Positions 9,227 through 17,808 of a DNA stretch of 64,000 bases are shown here, piece by piece (position 1 is the stretch's first letter; the number at the start of each line of letters is the position of its first letter). This DNA comes from Sphingobacterium faecium (GTDB taxonomy: Bacteria; Bacteroidota; Bacteroidia; Sphingobacteriales; Sphingobacteriaceae): NCBI RefSeq assembly GCF_003054045.1, contig NZ_QBKH01000005.1, positions 478,063-542,062 of the forward strand, in the 5' to 3' direction. The position numbers and the translations under genes were made by a program. The notes below the pieces were generated by a model, which saw nothing but the letters and a program-made list of their open reading frames with translations, was not told the DNA's origin and made no database searches.

Positions 9227-9933
9227 GATACATTATAGTTGACGACGAACCCATTGCGCGCAATGGCATCAAAAAAATGGTTGACCAGATTCCACAATTG
9301 GAATTATTAGGAAGTTTTAACAGTGCAGAAACCGCTTCCGAATTCCTAAAGCATACCCCTGTCGATCTGATATTTCTCGATATTCGTATGTCGGGGATCA
9401 ACGGTCTGGAGTTTGCACGCAATATACCCAAACTAACGCTGATTATCTTTACAACAGCCTATTCTCAATATGCTGTAGACAGTTACGACGTCGATGCTAT
9501 AGATTATTTAGTAAAGCCCATAAATCCTCTTAAATTAAGAAAGGCTGTGGATAAAGCCATTAATTATCACACCTTATTATTGGCAGAGAATAAAAAAGAC
9601 CTGGATCAAACACAAGAAGATTATATCATTGTCAAATCGGACCGCAGATTTTTCAAGATACAGCACCATGATATATTATTTATTGAAGGACTCAAAGATT
9701 ATGTTATTATTCAGCTGGAAAATGAAAGGATCATTACGCGAATGATTGTCAAGCAAATCCATGAAATATTGCCTCAACAGCTGTTCCTCAGGATCAACAG
9801 ATCTTTTATCGTCAATAAATCACACATCAACTCCTTTGATAATAATGATGTATTTATCAAAGATTATGAGATCGGTATCGGGAGTGCTTTTAAAAATAGT
9901 TTTTTTGAGTGCATGTTGAAGTTAAAACAATAG
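9223..9933 (+). CDS. LytTR-family response regulator
   Basis: A 236-residue cytoplasmic regulator. The receiver domain (1-118) has the acidic pocket VDDE, phosphoacceptor Asp53 in IFLDIRMSG, the conserved Thr in IFTTAY and the Lys in YLVKP. A LytTR DNA-binding domain follows (about 132-230, with LFIEGLKDYVIIQL and FLRINRSFIVN). It overlaps the kinase gene by four bases (ATGA). It is expected to bind direct-repeat sites upstream of target promoters; the TonB receptor operon itself is an obvious candidate target, but I did not recognise a binding site. Confidence 0.95.
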   Translation: MRYIIVDDEPIARNGIKKMVDQIPQLELLGSFNSAETASEFLKHTPVDLIFLDIRMSGINGLEFARNIPKLTLIIFTTAYSQYAVDSYDVDAIDYLVKPINPLKLRKAVDKAINYHTLLLAENKKDLDQTQEDYIIVKSDRRFFKIQHHDILFIEGLKDYVIIQLENERIITRMIVKQIHEILPQQLFLRINRSFIVNKSHINSFDNNDVFIKDYEIGIGSAFKNSFFECMLKLKQ

Positions 9934-9947
9934 GCAGCTTGGCGATA

Positions 9948-10574
9948 TCATCCCTCAAGCTGAACAACTTCATTTTGCAAATTATCTTGAGCCTGTTTTT
10001 CAAACTTTTGTTGAAAATAGGATGTTTTATAAATACAATGCTTCGATAAAAAATGATTTAAGACTTTTAATCGTCCGACACGATATATTGAATTTGAATA
10101 GATCGCATATTCCTTTCGTACATTTTCGAAATACGAGGCATACATTTCCCATGCTTGTCCTAAAATAGAAAGATCTGCATCAGTAAAATAATTAGTATCG
10201 CTATCTGTTGATTCCAGATGTGATTTCGTTGCTAGAATTTGTTTTCTGCACAGGTCTATGACATGATTAGAAACACCGATTTGTTTCATCCTCTCTTCTG
10301 CAAGATCAGCACTTTTTTCCTCATTATCAGATCGTAATGGATCGTAAATAATGTCGTGATAATAAAGAGTAAACAAAATAGCATCCCAATTCCCTATCTT
10401 TTCTTTTACATCGATCAATAATAACAATAGATTATCCAGATGCTGCATTGTATGATAATATCGATTATGAGCAGCATAATTTTCAACGATTTCATTCCAT
10501 AAATGATCCATTAACGCATCATCGTCGGTATAATTTTTCAAAAGTTCTATAAATGTATTTCTTAACATAAGCAT
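9948..10574 (-). CDS. HD-superfamily metal-dependent phosphohydrolase (COG4339-like)
   Basis: A 208-residue cytoplasmic protein. It carries the HD-type metal ligands in YYHTMQHL (about residue 41) and YYHDIIYDP (about 68-77), followed by NEEKSADLA and TKSH, the pattern of predicted HD phosphohydrolases in COG4339. The substrate is unknown. Its end is only 14 bases from the end of the convergent LytTR gene. The start may be the first ATG (10574) or the one two codons later (10568). It is divergent from the glycosyltransferase gene. Confidence 0.85.
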   Translation of the reverse strand: MLMLRNTFIELLKNYTDDDALMDHLWNEIVENYAAHNRYYHTMQHLDNLLLLLIDVKEKIGNWDAILFTLYYHDIIYDPLRSDNEEKSADLAEERMKQIGVSNHVIDLCRKQILATKSHLESTDSDTNYFTDADLSILGQAWEMYASYFENVRKEYAIYSNSIYRVGRLKVLNHFLSKHCIYKTSYFQQKFEKQAQDNLQNEVVQLEG

Positions 10575-10675
10575 TTATCATCAGCCTCTTTAATATATGT
10601 GTTGTATTTAAATATAATAAAACAATTGCAATACGATTAAAAGTAACAAAAGTAGCGGTCATACGTTGTACTGAT

Positions 10676-11686
10676 ATGAAGATTGCAATGCTTTCGCCTA
10701 TCGCATGGCGAACACCTCCTGTCCACTATGGTCCCTGGGAACAAGTTACGTCCTTATTGACAGAAGAACTAATCAAATCAGGTATAGAAGTCACCTTATT
10801 TGCAACTGGTAATTCCATTACCCAATCACAGTTACAAGCTGTATGCCCTGCCGGATATGAAGAAGATCGAGATATCAATGCCAAAGTTTGGGAATCACTC
10901 CATATCTCAGAATGTTTCGAAAATGCTAATGAATTTGATATTATACACAATCAATTTGATTTTCTGCCCCTCACATATTCCAAACTGATACAAACTCCCG
11001 TTGTTAGTACAATACATGGTTTTTCATCCAGTAGCATTCTACCTGTCTATAAAAAATACAATAAGGATAGCCATTATATATCTATAAGCAATGCGGATCG
11101 TTCTGAGCAATTGGATTATTTAGCAACCATTTACCATGGTATCGATCTGGATCAGTTTACTTTCAATGAACAACCACAAGATTACCTATTGTTTTATGGT
11201 CGAATTCACCATGATAAAGGTGCTAAAGAAGCCATAGCAATAGCACAAGCACTTGGCAAACGTTTAATTATGGCAGGCATCATTCAGGATGAACATTATT
11301 TCAAACAGCATGTGCAACCTCATTTACTACCTGGTAAGATCGAATATATAGGTTCCGTTGGTTCAGACAAACGCAATGAATTGTTGTCCAATGCAAGTGT
11401 ATTGTTACATCCTATTAATTTTAGCGAACCATTTGGTTTATCAGTAGTCGAGTCTATGGCCTGCGGTACGCCAGTTGTCGCATTCAATAAAGGAAGTATG
11501 CCCGAACTGATCGACAATGGACGGAATGGTTTTCTGGCCGAAAATATAGAAGAAGCTATAGAAATGGTGAAAGATATTAATTCGATCAACAGATTAGCTT
11601 GTCGGCAAAAAGTGGAAAATCATTTTTCGAAGGAAAGAATGTGCCAAAACTATGTCGAAGCCTATAAAAAAATTCTTAACAAATAG
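10676..11686 (+). CDS. GT4-family glycosyltransferase
   Basis: A 336-residue GT-B fold enzyme. The N-domain starts MKIAMLSPIAWRTPP with the acceptor-side Gly-rich loop (HYGPWEQV), and the C-domain has the GT4 donor site: LLFYGRIHHDKGAKEAI and the E-x7-E motif EPFGLSVVESMACGTPVV. It transfers a sugar from a nucleotide-sugar donor to an unknown acceptor. No polysaccharide cluster surrounds it, so it looks like a stand-alone transferase, possibly for a stress-related glycolipid or glucoside. The start is supported by the immediate N-terminal motif. Confidence 0.92.
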   Translation: MKIAMLSPIAWRTPPVHYGPWEQVTSLLTEELIKSGIEVTLFATGNSITQSQLQAVCPAGYEEDRDINAKVWESLHISECFENANEFDIIHNQFDFLPLTYSKLIQTPVVSTIHGFSSSSILPVYKKYNKDSHYISISNADRSEQLDYLATIYHGIDLDQFTFNEQPQDYLLFYGRIHHDKGAKEAIAIAQALGKRLIMAGIIQDEHYFKQHVQPHLLPGKIEYIGSVGSDKRNELLSNASVLLHPINFSEPFGLSVVESMACGTPVVAFNKGSMPELIDNGRNGFLAENIEEAIEMVKDINSINRLACRQKVENHFSKERMCQNYVEAYKKILNK

Positions 11687-11763
11687 TTATCAGCAACGAT
11701 AACATCATATTTTAAATGTATTTCACTACCTGTACAGTACATTTCACTTTATGCTGTTGATTA

Positions 11764-11815
11764 CTTTTATGTTGTTTTATTTATTTATTATTCTTGATAC
11801 AAAACAACATAAAAG
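11764..11815 (+). terminator. AT-rich hairpin, probable terminator of GT4 gene
   Basis: Perfect 15-bp arms: CTTTTATGTTGTTTT (11764-11778) and AAAACAACATAAAAG (11801-11815), loop of 22 bases. It lies 77 bases after the glycosyltransferase stop. The stem is AT-rich and there is no T run after it, so terminator function is uncertain. Confidence 0.5.
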
Positions 11816-11830
11816 CCATATTATAAAATA

Positions 11831-11862
11831 ATTCACTTATATTCGGTTTGATATAAGTGAAT
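11831..11862. repeat. 12-bp inverted repeat
   Basis: Perfect arms ATTCACTTATAT (11831-11842) and ATATAAGTGAAT (11851-11862) around eight bases. It lies 131 bases before the lipoprotein gene and could be an operator or a second hairpin. Confidence 0.55.
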
Positions 11863-11993
11863 ATCGATAAGATTAAATATACATTTTAGACAATAAAAAA
11901 TCAGTAATTGAAATAAATGTGTGTACAAAATCAAGGCATATCAAAGCTTATAAGCTTCTAAAACATAAACCTCAAATAAGTAAATCCTAAAAA

Positions 11994-12611
11994 ATGAAAT
12001 TAAACTATTTCGCATATTTACTCATGCTCCCATTATTAGTCAGTTCTTGCAGTAAAAGTAATGACGAGACCATTATACCAGAAGAGCCACAGCCTAAAGA
12101 ATCAATATATTTATTTTTAAAAGAGGATATTATTGATTTCAAGGTGTATAAAGGATCCCTCAATGGCGGAATCGAAGTTTCCAAAACCGAGAAACCAGAA
12201 TCATTTTGGAACCCTTACAAATTGATAGATTTAAAGTATGATACCTTGATCGTTAGAAATGACAGTATTTTTGAAAGACCTGAAAAATATGAGAAAAATA
12301 ATTTCAGATTTCGGGTCAGCAACGATACAATATACCAATGGAATCGATATGCTGAATTTTGGGCATTATATGGGTTAAAGAAAGATGATATCATTGAGCA
12401 TTATGTATCGTTTTATAGTTTTCAAAAAGCTACCCCTCCGTATTTATTTGCAGAAAATGGACATAACGATGGCTTAGTCGATTCAACACGGTATTTTGGG
12501 ACCAATGAGTATGTGTTTAAAAGTCCTAAAAATATGATATCTGTCGATGATTTAGCAACATGGTACAATACCAAACATGTATTCAAAAAACTGACCAAAG
12601 ATCCAAAATAA
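11994..12611 (+). CDS. Hypothetical lipoprotein
   Basis: A 205-residue protein with a clear lipoprotein signal (MKLNYF, hydrophobic core, LLVSSC, Cys at about residue 19). The mature part has no Cys and alternates charged and aromatic segments, for example YLFLKEDIIDFKVYKGSL. I do not recognise the family. It sits alone between the glycosyltransferase and the MDR dehydrogenase, all on the plus strand, with gaps of 307 and 134 bases. Confidence 0.7.
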   Translation: MKLNYFAYLLMLPLLVSSCSKSNDETIIPEEPQPKESIYLFLKEDIIDFKVYKGSLNGGIEVSKTEKPESFWNPYKLIDLKYDTLIVRNDSIFERPEKYEKNNFRFRVSNDTIYQWNRYAEFWALYGLKKDDIIEHYVSFYSFQKATPPYLFAENGHNDGLVDSTRYFGTNEYVFKSPKNMISVDDLATWYNTKHVFKKLTKDPK

Positions 12612-12745
12612 AGACAACTTCAAATCTTCGGCACCAGCTTTCAAATGATTAAATTCACCAATATATGTGATATCAATCACCCAAATTGGCTTTCTTCAAT
12701 GATGATCTTTGATTACCTTAGTGTGTAACTTAAAGGGATAACAAT

Positions 12746-13813
12746 ATGGATAACACAATGAAAGCTGCTCGTTGGTATGCAGCAAAAGATATCAGAGTAG
12801 AGCCTACAGAAATTCCTTCACCACAGGCTGGTCAAGTTAAAATTTCAGTTCAGTTCGCCGGCATTTGTGGATCTGACTTACATGAATATGTACATGGACC
12901 GCAATTGATTCCAGTAGACAAACCGTATCCGCTCAATGGCCATCAAGGAACCACAACATTGGGTCATGAATTTTCAGGCATCGTTGATGCTGTAGGCGAA
13001 GATGTACAACATATACGGGTAGGTGATCGCGTGGTGGTAGAACCTATTTTCAAGAATTTTGATAGTCCTTTTATTGTTAATGGTAAATATAACCTATCCG
13101 AGCCATTAGGATTTATCGGACTCTCCAGCAATGGCGGTTTCGCATCCTATGTCGTGGTAGAAGATTACATGGTACACAAGATACCAGACAGCATGTCTTT
13201 TGAAAAAGGGGCGTTGGTAGAACCTGCCGCAGTAGCAGTATATGCTGTACTTCAAAGTGGTCTTAAAATCGGCCAGACCGTACTTGTTTCAGGAGCTGGT
13301 CCCATCGGCCTACTATGCGTGCAGGCGGCAATTGCTGCAGGTGCCACCACTGTAATTGTTACCGATATCGCTGATAAACGCCTTGAAAAAGCAAAAACGA
13401 TCGGTGCAACACATATCATCAATGCAAAAGAAGATGAAATTCCTCAAAAAATCAAGAACCTCACAGGTCTTGGGGTCGATATTTTTCTAGATTGTGCTGG
13501 TGTACAAGCATCTTATACCACGGGAATTCAGAGTTTAAAAAATGGTGGAACTGCTGTTTTAGTTGCTCTTTTTGGAAAACCAGTTACCACTGATGCCCTA
13601 GATCAGGTACTCCGAGAGATTACCATTAAAGGAATCATCGCTTATCGAAATATTTTTCCGCATGTCATTTCCTTGATCGATAGCGGCCGAATGCCCGTAG
13701 AAAAATTGGTCACACGTAAAATTGTATTAGACAATATTGTATCAGAAGGGTTTGAAGCATTAGTTAATGATCCAAGTGAAGTCAAAATCTTAATTGATAT
13801 ACAGAGCAGTTAA
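12746..13813 (+). CDS. 2,3-butanediol dehydrogenase-like zinc MDR enzyme
   Basis: A 355-residue medium-chain dehydrogenase/reductase. Catalytic zinc ligands are visible as Cys41 (AGICGSDLHEY), His74-Glu75 (LGHEFSG) and a Glu in VEPAAVAVY; the Rossmann fold has VSGAGPIGLL. The overall wording (GPQLIPVDKPYPLNGHQGTTTLGHE) is that of (R,R)-butanediol dehydrogenases, so the expected reaction is NAD-dependent interconversion of acetoin and 2,3-butanediol or a related diol. The structural-zinc lobe, usually four Cys after VEPIF, here reads KNFDSPFIVNGKYNLSEP with no Cys at all, so that zinc is absent. The first ATG is used; Met5 is an alternative. Confidence 0.88.
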   Translation: MDNTMKAARWYAAKDIRVEPTEIPSPQAGQVKISVQFAGICGSDLHEYVHGPQLIPVDKPYPLNGHQGTTTLGHEFSGIVDAVGEDVQHIRVGDRVVVEPIFKNFDSPFIVNGKYNLSEPLGFIGLSSNGGFASYVVVEDYMVHKIPDSMSFEKGALVEPAAVAVYAVLQSGLKIGQTVLVSGAGPIGLLCVQAAIAAGATTVIVTDIADKRLEKAKTIGATHIINAKEDEIPQKIKNLTGLGVDIFLDCAGVQASYTTGIQSLKNGGTAVLVALFGKPVTTDALDQVLREITIKGIIAYRNIFPHVISLIDSGRMPVEKLVTRKIVLDNIVSEGFEALVNDPSEVKILIDIQSS

Positions 13814-13880
13814 CAGGATCAAAATCAGATAGGCAGGAAGAGACATCTGTAAAAAAAAGTAAACAAAACTTATCAATCCT

Positions 13881-13915
13881 TAAACAAAGCTCAATGACCA
13901 GTTGAGCTTTGTTTA
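13881..13915 (+). terminator. Intrinsic terminator of dehydrogenase gene
   Basis: Perfect 14-bp arms TAAACAAAGCTCAA (13881-13894) and TTGAGCTTTGTTTA (13902-13915), 68 bases after the stop. Because the next gene converges from the right, it may serve both. Confidence 0.8.
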
Positions 13916-14057
13916 TTGAGCATATACCTCAACAACTGACACTGTTTTCCACCTGATGATATCCATCCCCTATCCAGTCCCAACGGAATCGACAGGTTCA
14001 TCCTAATTTCGATCAACAAGATGCTAGTCAATACCTAAATAGTAAAAAAATGGGTGA

Positions 14058-15128
14058 TTATGGAATTACCCTTTCTAAGCGTAACTGTTCAAATAATTTG
14101 ATAAATGAATCTTCCGTATTTTGGTAAGCACCAAAGCCCAACTTTCTACTGTTTGCCATATCGACCATGACTTCTATAGGTCTCCCCAAATCAAGATCTG
14201 TATGCCAAGGTGAAGTCAGCTCAAATAGTTCATGATCATGTAAGCCATATTTTTTGACTATATCTTGCCAAGTCTGACTTTCATTTGCCAGTTGATCTGC
14301 AAGTGGTGTGACTGTCCCATTGAATCCTTCAGATTCCACACCAAAATATTGTGCAATACGTCCCCACATCCAGTTCCATCTAAATACATCTCCATTCACA
14401 ATATTAAATGCCATATTTTTCGCAGCCTTATTGGTAGCAGCCCAGATTAACTGCTGAGCCAATATGTTGCTGTCTGTCACATCCGATAGACCACGCCACT
14501 GTGCTTCAGAACCTGGCCACAACATCTTCTTTCCTGTTTCTTTACAAATACTGGCATATACGGCAAGCGTTACACCCAGATTCATCAGATTACCAATAGC
14601 GTGACCTATTACTGTATGCGGTCGGTGTATACTCCAAGTAAAACCATCCCGGTCGGCAGCTCGATAGATCTCATCTTCTTGTGCATAATAAAAATTAGGG
14701 TACTGCAACCTTGGCTGTTCTTCGCGGATAGGTGTATTAGGAAAAACACCTGCGCCGACATAAGCCTCAAAGGGGCCTAAATAATGCTTCAACCCAGTTA
14801 CTAAAGCAACATGCTCAACTGTATTTTTTTTAGACAATACATCCAAAAGATTGCGAACCATCCGGCTGTTCACCTCTATATTTGCAGTCTCCGAATCTTG
14901 ACGCATCCAAGTACTAAAAAATATATGCGTAGGATAAACTGTTTCCAATGCCCTCATCAGATCTTCCGGATCGAGAAGGTCAGCTTTTACCGGAAATACG
15001 TCGGATTTCTCTATCTTTGGATGACGCGCCAATCCGTACGTCTTCCATCCCTGAGCAACAAGTTCTTGAGCCAAATTACTACCTGTGATGCCCGTAGCAC
15101 CTACAACCAATGCAATTCTATCCATCAT
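14058..15128 (-). CDS. PRISE-like SDR enone reductase
   Basis: A 356-residue atypical short-chain dehydrogenase. It begins with the NADP-binding loop VGATGITGSNL, then contains VTGLKHYLGPFE and NFYYAQEDEIY, the pair of motifs that mark the progesterone 5-beta-reductase/iridoid synthase-like group (PRISE), with Lys114 and Tyr147/148 in the catalytic places. The expected chemistry is NADPH-dependent reduction of an activated enone; bacterial substrates are generally unknown. A Crp/Fnr gene lies 89 bases upstream on the same strand and may control it. The start is MMDRIALVV; either Met could be used. Confidence 0.87.
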   Translation of the reverse strand: MMDRIALVVGATGITGSNLAQELVAQGWKTYGLARHPKIEKSDVFPVKADLLDPEDLMRALETVYPTHIFFSTWMRQDSETANIEVNSRMVRNLLDVLSKKNTVEHVALVTGLKHYLGPFEAYVGAGVFPNTPIREEQPRLQYPNFYYAQEDEIYRAADRDGFTWSIHRPHTVIGHAIGNLMNLGVTLAVYASICKETGKKMLWPGSEAQWRGLSDVTDSNILAQQLIWAATNKAAKNMAFNIVNGDVFRWNWMWGRIAQYFGVESEGFNGTVTPLADQLANESQTWQDIVKKYGLHDHELFELTSPWHTDLDLGRPIEVMVDMANSRKLGFGAYQNTEDSFIKLFEQLRLERVIP

Positions 15129-15217
15129 TATTATTTATGTTTTCAACAAAGTTATCCGTGTTCGAAAACAAAGTAGTTGATCCTAGTCAAGAAATTTCAT
15201 TGATCCAGATCAACACA

Positions 15218-15823
15218 TTAATCAGTTGAAGCTAATTTTTTTCGGATTCTACTCAGTGTTTCGGGAGCCAAACCGAGGTACGAAGCAACCAAATGCTGGG
15301 GTACACGTTGCATGATTTCAGGATTAGATTGGATCAATCTTTGGAACTTCTCTTCCGCCGAATAGCTATTTGAGCTGATCAAGCGTTCATCTTTTGTAAC
15401 CAAACTATTTTGATATAACAGTCGAAAATATCTGTCCATAATCGGAACGTCAAGAGTCAACTGTTCATATGCAGCCCGCGATAACAGAAAGAGTTCAGTA
15501 TCCTCCACCGCATCGATATACAGTGTAGCAGGTTGTTGATTAATATAACTATTAAAGTCAGAAATCCACCAACCCTCCCAACCAAATAAGCTAATGTGTT
15601 CATTTCCTTTTTCATCCAGACGATAAGACTTGATAAGCCCTTTATTGACAAAAGAAAGATGCATACAGATGTCCCCCTCTTCAAGTATAAATTGTTTCTT
15701 TCTAATTTTTTTAAAAGTAAAAAATGTAGCAATTGCTGATTTCTCCGCATCTGTTAATGCTACTTTGTGCTCAATATGGGAAAATAGTACGTCGAACATG
15801 TAATTCTTTTTATATCCTATCAA
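15218..15823 (-). CDS. Crp/Fnr-family transcriptional regulator
   Basis: A 201-residue regulator with a cyclic-nucleotide-binding-like beta-roll (about 25-125, KKQFILEEGDICMHLSFVNKG) and a short C-terminal helix-turn-helix (VPQHLVASYLGLAPETLSR, about 175-193). This compact form is common in Bacteroidota, where such proteins usually do not bind cAMP in the classical manner. The methionine nine residues in (MFDVLFSHIE, coordinate 15799) is as likely a start as the upstream one. It precedes the PRISE-like reductase gene on the same strand. Confidence 0.9.
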   Translation of the reverse strand: MIGYKKNYMFDVLFSHIEHKVALTDAEKSAIATFFTFKKIRKKQFILEEGDICMHLSFVNKGLIKSYRLDEKGNEHISLFGWEGWWISDFNSYINQQPATLYIDAVEDTELFLLSRAAYEQLTLDVPIMDRYFRLLYQNSLVTKDERLISSNSYSAEEKFQRLIQSNPEIMQRVPQHLVASYLGLAPETLSRIRKKLASTD

Positions 15824-15974
15824 ACTTAAATAATTTTGTTTTGTTGAACAGTGGTGTTATATCGACACCATCTATTACTTTTCTCATATATGATTCTAAG
15901 CTACATTTGGCATTAATTAATGCCTATTTAATCTATAGTACCTTTACTACTTCAAGATAAATTAAAAATTTCCA

Positions 15975-16598
15975 TTAGTCTAGCTTCATAAAACTTTTCT
16001 CTATTTCCTGTGAAGGTGTATAAAATTTTAATGTGAGGCTATCTGGACTGTCTTTGAGCACATCAAGCCGAATGACGCTTTCATAGCCAACTTTAACATG
16101 ATCACTTTTTAGAAAATCAGCATCCGTGAATAATATTACTTGTTCTACAATACCCTTATTTTCTATAATTTGTAGACGCGGACGAGACATCACACTCTGT
16201 ATCAGCTGTACCCTATACTTTCCATATTCGGGAGTATAATACGATCGTCTTTCCATGCCTGTACTTGAAAACAAAATGCCGTAAAATGGCAACATCATTG
16301 GAACAATACTCATCAACAAGCCTAAGATTAAAACAAACAAATAAATCTTAGTCAAAATGCTTTTCCAGAAAACGATCAAAAATGCAAAAGTTGACAAAAA
16401 CCATGTCCAGAAGACCAGTCTATCTGTCCAATACCCTGCTAAGCTGATCTGCCAAAGCAGAATAGCTGTTACATCGACCAGCAACAGCATTGTCACGATC
16501 ATATAAACCGAGAAAAAGATCTTTTTCCTATTTTTAATTCGCAAACTTAAAATTTCGTTGTTGTCTATTCCCATCGATCTTATCTTTAGTGCTGTCAA
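15975..16598 (-). CDS. Hypothetical membrane protein
   Basis: A 207-residue protein with three or four transmembrane helices between about residues 28 and 115 (FSVYMIVTMLLLVDVTAILL; LVFWTWFLSTFAFLIVF; IYLFVLILGLLMSIVPMML) and a soluble C-terminal domain of beta-rich character. I do not recognise the family. A second in-frame ATG at 16574 is possible. It lies downstream of the luciferase-like oxidoreductase gene's upstream end, 85 bases from that gene's stop, on the same strand, so co-transcription is possible. Confidence 0.7.
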   Translation of the reverse strand: MTALKIRSMGIDNNEILSLRIKNRKKIFFSVYMIVTMLLLVDVTAILLWQISLAGYWTDRLVFWTWFLSTFAFLIVFWKSILTKIYLFVLILGLLMSIVPMMLPFYGILFSSTGMERRSYYTPEYGKYRVQLIQSVMSRPRLQIIENKGIVEQVILFTDADFLKSDHVKVGYESVIRLDVLKDSPDSLTLKFYTPSQEIEKSFMKLD

Positions 16599-16683
16599 AA
16601 AGAGTTTTTTATCAAATTCTTTTTGACAATTTAATGTACATTATTTTATCCAAATCCTGTACATTAAATCACGATCAATTTCC

Positions 16684-17670
16684 TTACCGCTTTATTTCTC
16701 CTAGTGATGGGAAATAGGGCAATATTTCCTCTCCCAATTCATTTATAACATCAGCAATAGGTCTTGAGCTAAAATGAATACCTAAAGCAGCATGATTAAC
16801 TCCGACTTCCTGCCATTCATAAAGTAGATCCAACAATCCCCTTCTTCCCGTTTTCAGTACAAAACCTCCACGTAAAGGAGTTCGCGGAAAATTAGGATCT
16901 TCCGCTAGATCAATCCACTCATTTGTCATATGGGGTTTAAAGGTTTGATGAGGAATTAATTCTCGCCAAGCTTTTATTTTATCACCCAAGGGCTTTACAT
17001 GCATCTTTGATGTTGTCGCACCAGGATAGGTGATCCAGCCGTCACCATGTTCAGCGATCCAGGACAAAGACTGCTGACTAGCGCCCGTTATTAAACTGGG
17101 GATATATTTTTGAGCAGGTTTTGGTAAGAGATCCAATGTGTCGATGTGTGTAAGAGCAGACTTTATTTTGGGAAAATCCTCCGTATGCAGACGGCGAAAA
17201 TCTTCCAATACCTGCCTAAAACGTTCACCACGTTGCTCAAATTCAATTCCAAAAGCTGGAAATTCAATAGATCGATCTCCTGAACCCACTCCCAACAACA
17301 GTCTATTATTGGACAACTGATCTAAAGAAGCAGCTGTCTTGGCTAGAGAAATAGGATGCCAAAAAGGTAAAACAATACTACCGGTGGCTAAAGCGACCTG
17401 GTTTGTTTGTCCTGCAAGAAAAGAAAGATAAGTAAAAGCATCATACACCTGACCAGCATCACCAAAACTAGGATCAAACATAGGGATATCCCGAACCCAA
17501 ATAGAAGCAAAATTTAAACGGTCAATTTGTTTCATGTATGCCGTGTGCTGAGCGAAAATAGTTAGGTTCCCATGATAAACTTCTAAAGGTAGAAATAAAC
17601 CTACTGTAAGTTTATTCGGTGCAAATACGCGATTAAATGCGTTGTGATTTTCAAAATTTCTGGACATCAT
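16684..17670 (-). CDS. Luciferase-like flavin oxidoreductase, BA3436 type
   Basis: A 328-residue LLM-class TIM-barrel enzyme. The signature runs IWVRDIPMFDPSFGDAGQ, then ALATGSIVLPFWHPIS, then RLLLGVGSGDRSIEFPAFG, which I recognise as the BA3436-like subgroup of luciferase-type oxidoreductases. These use reduced FMN; the substrate is not known. Upstream lie two copies of a palindromic operator and an ArsR-type regulator gene on the same strand, which suggests that the enzyme is induced by whatever that regulator senses. Either of the first two Met may be the start. Confidence 0.9.
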   Translation of the reverse strand: MMSRNFENHNAFNRVFAPNKLTVGLFLPLEVYHGNLTIFAQHTAYMKQIDRLNFASIWVRDIPMFDPSFGDAGQVYDAFTYLSFLAGQTNQVALATGSIVLPFWHPISLAKTAASLDQLSNNRLLLGVGSGDRSIEFPAFGIEFEQRGERFRQVLEDFRRLHTEDFPKIKSALTHIDTLDLLPKPAQKYIPSLITGASQQSLSWIAEHGDGWITYPGATTSKMHVKPLGDKIKAWRELIPHQTFKPHMTNEWIDLAEDPNFPRTPLRGGFVLKTGRRGLLDLLYEWQEVGVNHAALGIHFSSRPIADVINELGEEILPYFPSLGEIKR

Positions 17671-17700
17671 TTTTTTAAGAATAATTTTAAGTGTTAATGA

Positions 17701-17727
17701 TTCGATATATCTAGATTTCTAGATATA
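17701..17727. promoter_or_regulatory. Palindromic operator copy 1
   Basis: Arms TATATCTAGA and TCTAGATATA (17706-17727) pair perfectly around TT. The 24 bases 17701-17724 recur identically at 17809-17832. It lies 31 bases upstream of the oxidoreductase start at 17670, where a repressor would block transcription. Confidence 0.7.
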
Positions 17728-17741
17728 GAAAATAAAAAAAT

Positions 17742-17761
17742 AAAGGTATCCCTATACCTTT
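17742..17761. repeat. Small inverted repeat AAAGGTAT / ATACCTTT
   Basis: Eight-base arms around four bases. A related element, TAAGGTA (17850-17856) with TACCTTA (17863-17869), stands at the same distance from operator copy 2, so operator plus hairpin appear to have been duplicated as a unit of about 70 bases. Confidence 0.55.
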
Positions 17762-17808
17762 GTGAGTAATCGATAGTTAAACGAATAGACCTCCATAAAA
17801 CAAATCAT

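Larger units (their letters stand above)
11687..11993. other. Intergenic region with two strong inverted repeats
   Basis: No gene seen in these 307 bases, but two perfect inverted repeats stand next to each other (11764-11815 and 11831-11862); both are described separately. Confidence 0.6.

Noticed and set aside
11994..12611. Naming the lipoprotein as part of a polysaccharide cluster with the GT4 gene
   Set aside because: No other capsule or polysaccharide genes are near and the gap holds a probable terminator.
17755..17762. TACCTTTG on the plus strand as a promoter
   Set aside because: It is half of a small inverted repeat and would drive transcription antisense into the ArsR-type gene; no -33 box is present.
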